From assembly GCF_014352935.1 (NCBI RefSeq), contig NZ_CP060694.1:1488001-1552000 (forward strand): a stretch of DNA of 64,000 bases, written 5' to 3'. Origin of the DNA: Aliarcobacter cryaerophilus. GTDB lineage: Bacteria; Campylobacterota; Campylobacteria; Campylobacterales; Arcobacteraceae. Both the position numbers and the translations under genes were made by a program. The notes beneath the pieces were generated by a model. It had not been told where the DNA came from and did not search any database. It saw only the letters and a program-made list of their open reading frames with translations. Positions 27,776-35,992 of the stretch are shown here, one piece after another (the stretch's first letter is position 1; every line of letters begins with the position of its first letter).

Positions 27776-28684
27776 TCATTTATAACTTTTTGCAATCTCG
27801 TTTGCTACAAAAAGCATATTATTGTACCAATCATCACTTAATGGATTTATAGATACTACATTTGCACCAACATTTTGTGAAATTGTTTTTGCACTTTTTT
27901 GTGAAAATTGAGGTGCTACAAATACTATTTTTATATTATGTTTTTTTGCTTCTTCTACTAACTGAAGTAACTCATTTGGTTTTGGCTCTTTCCCTTCAGT
28001 CTCAATAGATATTTGCTCAATATCATATCTTTTTGCAAAATATCCCCAAGACGGATGAAATACCATAAAAGCAGAGTCTTTATAAGGTTTTAATATATTT
28101 TTTATCTCATTATCCAAATTATCTAGCTCTTTTACAAACTCTTCATAATTAGCTTTATAAAAATGACTATTTTCTTCATCTATTTTAACCATTGCTTCAT
28201 AAATATTTTTTGCTTGAATTTTTACACTTATTGGGTCTAACCAAATATGTGGATCAAGTCCATCATCTTCATGAGAGTGTCCATTTTTATCTTCATGTTT
28301 ATGATTAGAATGATTATGTTTTTTGTGCTCATCTTCTTCATCATGATGAGTGTGTTCAACCATAGCAATTTTTTCTACTCCAATAGTTGTATCAACAAAA
28401 ATTGTACTTTTTGCATTTTGTTTAAATCTCGTAATCCAAGCTTTTTCACTAGGTTCTCCTATCATAAAATATGCTTTTGAATTACCTAAAGATTTCATTT
28501 GAGATGCTTTTGGCTCAAAATTGTGAGGAGAACTACCTGGTTTTACCATAACATTAATATCAAACTTATCTTTTACTATTTTTTCTACAAAATATTTTTG
28601 TGGTAAAATTGTAACTGTTAACTCCTGCTTTGAAGCAAATAAAATTGTTGTAAACAACATAAAAATTAGTAAATAATTTCTCAT
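27776..28684 (-). CDS. znuA: Zinc ABC transporter substrate-binding protein
   Basis: A 302-residue periplasmic metal-binding lipoprotein-like or secreted SBP of cluster A-I. It has a signal peptide (YLLIFMLFTTILFASKQ). Metal ligands are SPHNFEPKAS (first His), DPHIWLDPI (second), FMVFHPSWGYFA (third) and NPLSDDW. The loop before the second ligand is extremely His/Asp/Glu-rich (HTHHDEEDEHKKHNHSNH and on), the hallmark of zinc rather than manganese SBPs. The permease and ATPase genes are not in this window. Divergent from a Fur-family regulator across two palindromes. Confidence 0.94.
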   Translation of the reverse strand: MRNYLLIFMLFTTILFASKQELTVTILPQKYFVEKIVKDKFDINVMVKPGSSPHNFEPKASQMKSLGNSKAYFMIGEPSEKAWITRFKQNAKSTIFVDTTIGVEKIAMVEHTHHDEEDEHKKHNHSNHKHEDKNGHSHEDDGLDPHIWLDPISVKIQAKNIYEAMVKIDEENSHFYKANYEEFVKELDNLDNEIKNILKPYKDSAFMVFHPSWGYFAKRYDIEQISIETEGKEPKPNELLQLVEEAKKHNIKIVFVAPQFSQKSAKTISQNVGANVVSINPLSDDWYNNMLFVANEIAKSYK

Positions 28685-28711
28685 ATTTATCCTTTGTATT
28701 TAAATATATTA

Positions 28712-28726
28712 TGCAACTAGGTTGCA
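28712..28726. promoter_or_regulatory. Palindromic operator 1 (znuA side)
   Basis: TGCAAC-TAG-GTTGCA, a perfect 6-bp dyad with a 3-nt centre, 28 bp upstream of the znuA start. Similar to the element 50 bp away. A likely Zur/Fur-type operator by position; binding is inference. Confidence 0.65.
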
Positions 28727-28761
28727 AATTTTTTTGACATTCTAAACTTTTTATTCTTTAA

Positions 28762-28776
28762 TGCAACTTAGTAGCA
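28762..28776. promoter_or_regulatory. Palindromic operator 2 (Fur-family gene side)
   Basis: TGCAACTTAGTAGCA, an imperfect version of the same dyad, 30 bp before the Fur-family start and just upstream of a TAGAAT -10-like sequence. The first eight bases (TGCAACT) match operator 1 in the same orientation. Confidence 0.6.
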
Positions 28777-28805
28777 CTTAATTAAATTTTAGTTAGAATA
28801 AATTT

Positions 28806-29168
28806 ATGATAAAAGAAAATTTTTCAAATATAAAACTTACAAGTGCCAGAAAATCTATCTTGGATATACTTATAAACTCAAGTAAACCATTAAGTTATGA
28901 AGATATAAAAGATAAAATATCTATGGATAAAGCAACTTTTTACAGAAATATCACGATTTTTGAAGAAGAAAATCTTATAAACTCTTTTGAGTCAAATGAT
29001 AAAAAAAGATATTTTGAAATAAAAGATATTGAGCATTCACACTTTATTTGTAACAACTGTTCAAATATTGAGTGTATTTTTGAAAAACCAAACTTTCTTT
29101 TACAAGATTATAAAATTGAAAATATTATCCTAAAAGGAAAATGTAAGGAGTGCAATAAAAATGGCTAA
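28806..29168 (+). CDS. Fur-family metal-responsive regulator (Zur-like)
   Basis: 120 residues, slightly short. The winged helix has LTSARKSILDILINSSKPLS and recognition helix MDKATFYRNITIFEEENLI. The dimerisation domain has FEIKDIEHSHFICNNCSNIE and a final GKCKECNKNG, giving two CxxC pairs for structural zinc. Because it diverges from znuA across two matching palindromes, a zinc-sensing (Zur) role is the simplest reading, but a Fur or PerR role cannot be excluded. The stop overlaps the nhaA start by eight bases, placing the regulator at the head of the nhaA-P1B ATPase operon. Confidence 0.88.
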   Translation: MIKENFSNIKLTSARKSILDILINSSKPLSYEDIKDKISMDKATFYRNITIFEEENLINSFESNDKKRYFEIKDIEHSHFICNNCSNIECIFEKPNFLLQDYKIENIILKGKCKECNKNG

Positions 29169-30426
29169 AATACTTTCCGCTAGCTACTTAAGAAAAATTG
29201 TAAATATAAAGAATCAATACAAATTTATAAGAAGCTTTATATCAACTGCAACTTTAAGTGGAATTCAGCTCTTTTTGGTGACAGTTTTGGCTGTTTATAT
29301 AGCAAACTCTATGTTTGCTCCACAATATTTTGAACTTTTAAAAACACATTTTAGCTTCTCTTTTGGAACACACACTTTTTCTATGAGCCTTCAGCACTGG
29401 ATAAATGATGTTTTAATGGCACTATTTTTCTTAGTTGTTGGTCTTGAAATAAAAAGAGATATGCTAGTAGGTGAGCTTTCAAGTCCAAAAAAAGCATCAT
29501 TTCCTATAATTGCAGCACTTGGAGGGATGATTATTCCAGCAATATTGTATCTAAGTGTAAATCAATCTCATCCAACAGGATTTGGAATTCCTATGGCTAC
29601 AGATATTGCTTTTGCCTTAGGAATTTTAATGCTTTTAGGAAAAAGAGTTAGTCTATCTTTAAAAGTATTTTTAGTAACTTTAGCTGTTGTAGATGATTTA
29701 GGAGCAATAGTTGTAGTTGCAATATTTTATACAAGTGAACTTCATTATGACTTTTTACTTTATTCAGTTTTAACATATTTTATTCTTATGATTTTTAACT
29801 ATTTTAATCTAGTACGTGTTATGCCTTACCTATTTATTGGTATTTTTCTATGGATTTTTATACATAGTTCTGGTATTCACTCTACAATAGCTGGAATTCT
29901 TCTAGCTTTTGTAATTCCTTTAAAAGCAAAAAATACAACAGTTGAAGAGATTGAAGAGCATAACTCAAAAAGTCCACTTTTGAGAGTTGAACATGCACTT
30001 CATAACTTTAGTGCATTTATTATAATGCCTGTTTTTGCATTTGCAAATGCAGGTGTTGAACTAGATTTTGCAAGTGTTATAGAGAATAAAACAATTGTTC
30101 TTGGAGTATTTTTAGGTTTACTTATTGGTAAGCCTATTGGAATTTTAGCTTCAACTTATCTTGCAACAAAATTTAAAATTAGTGAAAAACCAGCAAATGT
30201 AACTTGGAGTGAAATTTTAGCAGTTGGATTCTTAGCAGGAATTGGATTTACTATGTCAATTTTTATCTCTGTTTTAGCTTTTGATGATCCACATATTGTA
30301 AGTGCGGTAAAAATTGGTATTTTTGCTAGTTCAATTAGTGCTGCAGTTATTGGAGTTATTTTTCTTCTAATTGTGGGGAAAAAAGAGACACAAAAAGAGT
30401 TTCTAGAAGGTCTAAATGATAAATAG
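29161..30426 (+). CDS. nhaA: Na+/H+ antiporter NhaA
   Basis: A 421-residue inner-membrane antiporter. The signature motifs are PMATDIAFALGILMLLGKR (discontinuous helix) and LAVVDDLGAIVVVAIFY, which carries the two adjacent ion-binding aspartates; FGLEIKRDMLVGEL-type loop and FAGIGFTMSIFIS near the C-terminus also match. It exports sodium and regulates pH. The gene overlaps both neighbours: the Fur-family regulator by 8 bp and the HMA2-like gene by 11 bp. Such coupling to metal genes is unusual. Confidence 0.95.
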   Translation: MAKILSASYLRKIVNIKNQYKFIRSFISTATLSGIQLFLVTVLAVYIANSMFAPQYFELLKTHFSFSFGTHTFSMSLQHWINDVLMALFFLVVGLEIKRDMLVGELSSPKKASFPIIAALGGMIIPAILYLSVNQSHPTGFGIPMATDIAFALGILMLLGKRVSLSLKVFLVTLAVVDDLGAIVVVAIFYTSELHYDFLLYSVLTYFILMIFNYFNLVRVMPYLFIGIFLWIFIHSSGIHSTIAGILLAFVIPLKAKNTTVEEIEEHNSKSPLLRVEHALHNFSAFIIMPVFAFANAGVELDFASVIENKTIVLGVFLGLLIGKPIGILASTYLATKFKISEKPANVTWSEILAVGFLAGIGFTMSIFISVLAFDDPHIVSAVKIGIFASSISAAVIGVIFLLIVGKKETQKEFLEGLNDK

Positions 30427-30730
30427 TGAAACTATCATAAGAATTTCTAGTTATTTCACAATTATTGCACATACTCCTGGAAGATTAAGAGTTAGAGTAA
30501 ATCCAAAAATAGTCAATGAAGCAGAGAATATATCTTTAGATGATATTACAAATCTTCCAAAAAAAATATCTGGTATTGAAGATATTAAAATAAATAAAAT
30601 TATAGCTTCTGTTACAATTATATATAATCCTACTATTTTTAAGCCAAAACTATGGGAAGATTTGATAAAAAATGAAAATATAGATGAAATAACACAAATT
30701 ATAAATAATCTATCAAAGGAGGCTATATAA
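30416..30730 (+). CDS. HMA2-like domain protein
   Basis: 104 residues with a single ferredoxin-like heavy-metal-associated-type (HMA2) fold. IIAHTPGRLRVRVNPKI contains the H-x-PGR-x-R-x-R motif seen in these proteins, followed by ISGIEDIKINKIIASVTIIY. It lacks the CxxC of classical HMA domains and has no cysteine at all, so it is not a copper/zinc chaperone of the usual kind. The ATG lies inside the nhaA end with AAGG upstream. It overlaps the ferritin-like gene by one base. The HMA2/P1B-6 association is known from ferrosome-type clusters; its role here is inference. Confidence 0.75.
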   Translation: MINSETIIRISSYFTIIAHTPGRLRVRVNPKIVNEAENISLDDITNLPKKISGIEDIKINKIIASVTIIYNPTIFKPKLWEDLIKNENIDEITQIINNLSKEAI

Positions 30731-31416
30731 TGCCCATAGATTACAATATTTTAATTAAAAAAAGAGTTGATTTAAATTCAAATATAAATATTGATGAGCA
30801 GATTTTACAAATCGCTATTTATGATGAGTTTAAAGCTTACGAAACTTATAGCAAAATAATTGAAACTTTTGGAAATATAGATCCATTTATCAATATTAAA
30901 GAGTCTGAAGCAGTACACTATAGTATGCTTATAAAATTAGCAGAAAAATATAGTGTAGAAGTTCCAATAAATGACTGGAAAGATAAAATAGAAATCCCAA
31001 ACAACTTAATAGAGTGTTATGAATTGGGAGTTGCAGCAGAGATTGAAAATATTGCTATGTACAATAATCTTTTAATAAATTCAACAAAAAGTGATATTAC
31101 AGATGCACTTTTTAGACTTCAAGCTGCCTCTTTTAACAATCATTTACCAGCTTTTAGATCTTGTGTAATAAATTACTACAATAGCTTTCACTCTTCTTCA
31201 AATAGTAGCGAAGATATTATGCAAAAAATGCAAGAGTACCAAGAGATTGTAAATAATCTTATGAATGGAAATATAGATGAAAATACAATTTCAAATCTTA
31301 GTTCAAAACTATTTTCAAATATAAGTTTTCAATTTTTAGGTGGCGCTGTTAGTGGAGCTGCAATTGTAGCACTTTTAAATCAATTTTTAGAAAATCAAAA
31401 TTCAAACAAGGAGTAA
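30730..31416 (+). CDS. Ferritin-like protein with C-terminal membrane/Gly-zipper segment
   Basis: 228 residues. The first ~150 form a four-helix ferritin-like/rubrerythrin-type domain (DUF2202-like). Candidate di-iron ligands are in YDEFKAYETY (E33, E38), KESEAVHYSMLIKLAE (E60, H63) and ELGVAAEIENIAMY (E98, E104, E106). After a Ser/Asn-rich linker, the C-terminus is a hydrophobic glycine-rich helix, FQFLGGAVSGAAIVALL, followed by a short polar tail, which should anchor the protein to a membrane. That tail is unusual for this family. It has a perfect AAAGGAGG ribosome site. A role as ferroxidase or iron sensor on the membrane of an iron organelle is inferred from context. Confidence 0.72.
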   Translation: MPIDYNILIKKRVDLNSNINIDEQILQIAIYDEFKAYETYSKIIETFGNIDPFINIKESEAVHYSMLIKLAEKYSVEVPINDWKDKIEIPNNLIECYELGVAAEIENIAMYNNLLINSTKSDITDALFRLQAASFNNHLPAFRSCVINYYNSFHSSSNSSEDIMQKMQEYQEIVNNLMNGNIDENTISNLSSKLFSNISFQFLGGAVSGAAIVALLNQFLENQNSNKE

Positions 31417-31419
31417 AAA

Positions 31420-31695
31420 ATGGCATTACCATTTATAGCTGGTTTAGCTCTTGGAGCTTTAGGAGTTGTTGCTTATAAAAATAGAGATATCATTAAAAAA
31501 AAGGGTGAAAATATTTTTAAAGATGCAAAAGAAAAAGGTGAAATTTTAAAAAAAGATATTGAAACAAAAATTTCACAAACAAAAAAGAAGTTTGAAAAAG
31601 AAGATACAAAAAAAATAGTTGAAAAACCAAAAGCTACAAAAAAAACATATTCAAGAAAGCCAAAAACTACTGAAAATAAAGAGGCAAATTTATGA
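31420..31695 (+). CDS. Small membrane protein with basic coiled tail
   Basis: 91 residues: one short N-terminal glycine-rich helix (ALPFIAGLALGALGVVAYKN), then a Lys/Glu-rich helical tail (KKKGENIFKDAKEKGEILKK and on) ending in a Lys/Thr-rich disordered end. The layout resembles YtxH-type small proteins. I do not recognise a specific family. It lies three bases after the ferritin-like gene and overlaps the next by four. Possibly a membrane-bending or anchoring component; no function is shown. Confidence 0.7.
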   Translation: MALPFIAGLALGALGVVAYKNRDIIKKKGENIFKDAKEKGEILKKDIETKISQTKKKFEKEDTKKIVEKPKATKKTYSRKPKTTENKEANL

Positions 31696-32036
31696 AAAAT
31701 ATAAATACAGGAACACCTAGAAATGTTTTAGGTCATGTAATAAGTGGTGCAATAGCAAGTGCTGTTATTAGTGGTGCAATAAATTACAAGAAATATCAAA
31801 ACGGTCAAATAAAAAAGTGTGAAGCAATAAAAGATACTACAAAAAAAGCAACTCAAGGTGCTATTGTTACAGGAAGTGCTATTGCTACAACGAACTATAT
31901 TGGTGAAGGAAACTATCTTAGAGCTTTAACATCAGCTTCTATTGGAATGGCTGGAATTTATGCATTAGAAATAATTGAAGAAAAACTAGAGCAAAAATAC
32001 TTAATAAACCAAAATCTAGAATTAGAGGAAAACTAA
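31692..32036 (+). CDS. Small Gly-zipper membrane protein
   Basis: 114 residues with two or three glycine/alanine-zipper helices: VLGHVISGAIASAVISGAI, QGAIVTGSAIATTNYIG and LTSASIGMAGIYALEIIEE, then an acidic C-terminus. Glycine-zipper helices pack closely in membranes and recur in magnetosome- and ferrosome-associated proteins (general knowledge). No catalytic motif. The ATG overlaps the preceding stop, and the next gene follows directly. Confidence 0.7.
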   Translation: MKNINTGTPRNVLGHVISGAIASAVISGAINYKKYQNGQIKKCEAIKDTTKKATQGAIVTGSAIATTNYIGEGNYLRALTSASIGMAGIYALEIIEEKLEQKYLINQNLELEEN

Positions 32037-32037
32037 A

Positions 32038-32406
32038 ATGGCTAATAACAATCAAAATTTTAATCAATATAACACAGATATAAATAGTACAAGAAATAGC
32101 AATCAAAATGGGCTAAATATAAACCAAAATCCATACATCAATAGTGGTGTAAATCAAAATTTTATAGGACAAAATCCGAATAATCAAATACAAAACCAAT
32201 CAAGCTCTTTTTTAAATGGGGATTTTATAAAAGGTGCATTAATTGGAGCAGTAGCAACTTATATTTTAACAAATAAAAATGCTCAAGAGAGTATTTTTGA
32301 AACAATAAACAAAGTAAAAAATCTTGCAACTGCTGGCTTTGAAGAGCTAAAAGAGAGAATTGAAGATGCAAAAGCAGCTTCAAAAGTAAATGAACAAGAG
32401 TTTTAA
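32038..32406 (+). CDS. Asn/Gln-rich YtxH-like membrane protein
   Basis: 122 residues. The first 60 are a low-complexity Asn/Gln/Ser-rich segment, then one glycine-zipper helix (FIKGALIGAVATYILTNKNA) and an amphipathic helical tail (VKNLATAGFEELKERIEDAK). The helix-plus-charged-tail half is YtxH-like. The Asn-rich N-terminus is likely cytoplasmic and disordered. One base separates it from the previous stop, and it is five bases before the P1B ATPase gene. Confidence 0.7.
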   Translation: MANNNQNFNQYNTDINSTRNSNQNGLNINQNPYINSGVNQNFIGQNPNNQIQNQSSSFLNGDFIKGALIGAVATYILTNKNAQESIFETINKVKNLATAGFEELKERIEDAKAASKVNEQEF

Positions 32407-32411
32407 AAATA

Positions 32412-34529
32412 ATGAATAAAAAATTTATAAAAGTTCATCAAATAGGACTTAGAGCTAGATATAAGCTTGAAATACTAAAAGATAATTTTATAGATGAAGA
32501 TATTTTAAAAGGTTATTTTAATAATTTTAGTGAAATACAAAGTATAAGAGTAAATAAAAAAGCATATTCAATAATATTTGAACTCAAAAAAGATATCTTT
32601 CAAGATATAGAAAAGAGATTAAAAACCATTACTTTAGAAAATCTCTTAAAATCTGCATCAAAAAGTGAAGCTAGTGTTTGTGTATCTTGTACATCAAACA
32701 AAGAGCCATCTATAAAAGGAACTCTACTTGCAACTACTGCTTTGGTTGCCGAAAGATTGGTTACAAATAATAGTTTAAAAGCTGCTATTACAAGCGTTGC
32801 TTCAGTTCCTCTTCTAATTGATGGTACAAAAGAGCTTTTTAATGATGGTTTAACTTCTCATGTACTTGAAGCAGCAGCTGTAGCTATTTCTATTTATAGA
32901 AAAGATTATCTTGCAGCAAACTCAACAAATGCTATGTTAGAGCTTGGTGAATATATAGAAGAAACTACTGTTCATAAAAGTGATGATTTACTAAAAGAGC
33001 TAGCTCGCCCAAATATTGAAGAAGCTTGGGTTGAAAGAAAAGTAGATGGAAAAGTAGTAGAAGTTTTAGTAAAAACAGCTGAACTAAAAGTAGGTGATAT
33101 TGTAGTAGTTGGAGCAGGAAGTACTATTGCAATAGATGGTCATATAATAGATGGAGCAGGTACAATTAACCAAGTATCAATGACTGGAGAGGCAGAACCA
33201 ATAGCAAAATATAGAGGAGATAGAGTAATATCTGGAACTATTGTCGAAGAAGGAAGATTTAGAATTTGGGCTGAGCAAGTTGGTGCAAATACGGCAACTC
33301 AAAGAATAAAACATTACATAGAAAACTCTTTAAATGAAAAGTCATCTGCTCAGCTAAAAGCAAATCGACTTGCAGACAAGCTAGTTCCTGTTACTTTAGG
33401 ATTAGCAACCGCTGCTTATATTTTTACAAAAGATTTTCAAAGAGTTGCATCTGTACTTCAAGCTGATTACTCTTGTGCTTTAAAACTTGCAACTCCTGTT
33501 GCTTTTAAATCTACAATTTCAAAAGCTGGTCATAGTGGAATTATGATAAAAGGTGCAAAATCTATTGAAGCACTAAGTAGTGCTGATACCTTTGTTTTTG
33601 ATAAGACAGGAACTCTTACAAGTGGTGAATTAGAAGTTATAAGTGTTGATTCCTATGATAAAAATTGGAGTGAAGAGAAGCTTTTAAATCTTACAGCTTC
33701 AACAGAAGAGCACTATTTTCATCCTGTAGCTGAAGCTGTTGTAAAGGCAGCAAAAGAGAGAGGTTTTGTACATATGCATCACGAAGAGGTTCAATTTATA
33801 GTAGCCCATGGTGTAAAAACAGAAATAAAAGGTAAAAATGTAGTAATAGGAAGCAGACATTTTTTAGAAGATGATGAAAAAATAGATTTTTCTTCATACA
33901 AAAAAGATATTGAAAACTCTTTAAAAAAGAGTGATACTTTACTATATGTTGGATATGATGGTAAACTTTTAGGAACTATTGGACTTAGTGATGAGTTACG
34001 AGAAAATACAAAAGAGAGTATAAAAAGATTAAAATCTCTTGGTGTAAAAAATATTGTAATGCTAACAGGAGATACAAAAACAAAAGCTTTAAAAATTGCT
34101 GATGAGTTAGGTATTAATGAGGTAAAAGCCGAACTTTTACCTCAAGATAAAGCAAATATTGTAAAAGAGTTGATGCAAGAGGGTAAAAAAGTTGCTTTCA
34201 TTGGAGATGGTATAAATGATGCTCCTGCTCTTATATCTTCTCATGTTGGAATTTCAATGAGTCGTGGAGCTGATATAGCAAAAGCAACTGCTGATATTAG
34301 TCTATTAAAAGATGATATCGCTGCTGTTGTTGAAGCAAAAGAGTTTGCAAATAAAACCATGAATTTGATAAATACTAACTTCAATGCAACTGTTGGAATA
34401 AATAGTGCAATTCTTTTAGGTGCAACTTTTGGTCTATTCTCTCCTATTGTAACAGCTGTATTACACAATGGAACAACAATAGGATTACTATTAAATTCGA
34501 TAAAAGGGGTAAAATTAGCTAAAAAATAG
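32412..34529 (+). CDS. P1B-type (P1B-6-like) metal-transporting ATPase
   Basis: 705 residues. The N-terminus is a degenerate HMA2-like domain (VHQIGLRARYKLEI) with a CVSC pair at C90/C93 before the membrane part. The actuator is MTGEAEPIAKYRGD; the phosphorylation site is FDKTGTLTSG (D397); the N-domain has EEHYFHPVAEAV; the hinge is MLTGDTKTKA and FIGDGINDAPAL. The membrane metal site reads DYSCALKLATPVAF (S354, C355), so the usual CPC is replaced by YSC/SCA. That matches the P1B-6 subgroup, which includes FezB of ferrosomes and has been linked to iron. The metal and direction are inferred, not shown. It follows the small membrane genes by five bases and lacks a strong ribosome site. Confidence 0.9.
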   Translation: MNKKFIKVHQIGLRARYKLEILKDNFIDEDILKGYFNNFSEIQSIRVNKKAYSIIFELKKDIFQDIEKRLKTITLENLLKSASKSEASVCVSCTSNKEPSIKGTLLATTALVAERLVTNNSLKAAITSVASVPLLIDGTKELFNDGLTSHVLEAAAVAISIYRKDYLAANSTNAMLELGEYIEETTVHKSDDLLKELARPNIEEAWVERKVDGKVVEVLVKTAELKVGDIVVVGAGSTIAIDGHIIDGAGTINQVSMTGEAEPIAKYRGDRVISGTIVEEGRFRIWAEQVGANTATQRIKHYIENSLNEKSSAQLKANRLADKLVPVTLGLATAAYIFTKDFQRVASVLQADYSCALKLATPVAFKSTISKAGHSGIMIKGAKSIEALSSADTFVFDKTGTLTSGELEVISVDSYDKNWSEEKLLNLTASTEEHYFHPVAEAVVKAAKERGFVHMHHEEVQFIVAHGVKTEIKGKNVVIGSRHFLEDDEKIDFSSYKKDIENSLKKSDTLLYVGYDGKLLGTIGLSDELRENTKESIKRLKSLGVKNIVMLTGDTKTKALKIADELGINEVKAELLPQDKANIVKELMQEGKKVAFIGDGINDAPALISSHVGISMSRGADIAKATADISLLKDDIAAVVEAKEFANKTMNLINTNFNATVGINSAILLGATFGLFSPIVTAVLHNGTTIGLLLNSIKGVKLAKK

Positions 34530-34605
34530 ATTTTAATAATAGTTATCAGTTTTGTTTAAGAAATTAAATAATACAATTCTTTTAATTTATTAAAGGATAT
34601 ATTTT

Positions 34606-34725
34606 ATGCCATTTTTATTACCATTAGCGACTTTAATCACAGGTGTTTTGACAGTTAAAACTGTAAATAAAACTATAAAAACTTATGAAAGAAGAAAAAA
34701 AAGAGATGAAAGAGCTAAAATTTGA
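34606..34725 (+). CDS. Micro-protein with one membrane helix (39 aa)
   Basis: A 39-codon gene with AAAGGATA eight bases before ATG. It encodes PFLLPLATLITGVLTVKTV, then a strongly basic tail (TYERRKKRDERAKI). Its N-terminus resembles that of the 91-residue protein in the same cluster (short hydrophobic glycine helix, then basic tail). The last ~40 nt overlap the next gene in another frame. A TACAAT box at 34572-34577 may serve as a separate promoter. Confidence 0.6.
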   Translation: MPFLLPLATLITGVLTVKTVNKTIKTYERRKKRDERAKI

Positions 34726-34954
34726 TTTAGAACTTCAAAAAGAAGTTGCAAAAATTGGAATGAGTGCAACTTTAGGTGCAACTGTTGTAACTTCAATGTT
34801 TATGAAAAATAAAATTGCCAAAAATACTCATATTATTGCAGGTGTTGCATTTTGCGGTTTTGCACTATGGCATCACATGCTTTACCAACCAAAAAAATCA
34901 AAAAAAGAGAATGAAAAAAATATTATAAATCCAACAAAATCTTCAATAAAATAA
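34685..34954 (+). CDS. Small two-helix membrane protein
   Basis: 89 residues from the first ATG. The alternative ATG six codons later (MKELKF) is equally possible, since both lie inside the overlapping 39-codon gene. Two hydrophobic helices, about residues 24-40 (IGMSATLGATVVTSMFM) and 48-67 (HIIAGVAFCGFALWHHML), are followed by a Lys-rich tail. Possibly translated by coupling with the nested upstream gene. No family is recognised. It is the last gene before pyrH and probably belongs to the P1B ATPase cluster. Confidence 0.62.
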   Translation: MKEEKKEMKELKFDLELQKEVAKIGMSATLGATVVTSMFMKNKIAKNTHIIAGVAFCGFALWHHMLYQPKKSKKENEKNIINPTKSSIK

Positions 34955-35014
34955 ACTAAGTTTTTGTTAATCATATTTTAGATAGAATGCAAAAATTATT
35001 GAAGGATAAAATAG

Positions 35015-35722
<708 letters not shown>

Positions 35723-35753
35723 TTCAAAATAGATTTTAAAAAGGATATTAAAA

Positions 35754-35972
35754 ATGGAAAGATTAGAAGAGAGAATTTCAAGAGCTTTAAAACAAGTTGA
35801 TAATGATAGATATGTTTTAGCAATTGCAGTTGGACAAAGAGCAGATGAATTAAGCAAAGGTGCAAAACCACTTTTAAGCCAAAATACTCAAAAAATGAAA
35901 TATACAGATATTGCAATTGATGAAATAGCAAGTGGATTGCTAAAAATCAACGGTTTTACTGATAAAAAATAG
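35754..35972 (+). CDS. rpoZ: RNA polymerase omega subunit
   Basis: 72 residues: MERLEERISRALKQVDNDRY followed by VLAIAVGQRADELSKGAKPL, typical of omega proteins of Campylobacterota, with the conserved RA-x-E-L-type segment (QRADEL). It is upstream of spoT, an order shared with many proteobacteria, and has an AAAAGGATATTA ribosome site. Confidence 0.93.
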   Translation: MERLEERISRALKQVDNDRYVLAIAVGQRADELSKGAKPLLSQNTQKMKYTDIAIDEIASGLLKINGFTDKK

Positions 35973-35992
35973 ATCTCTACTTAGTAGATTTT

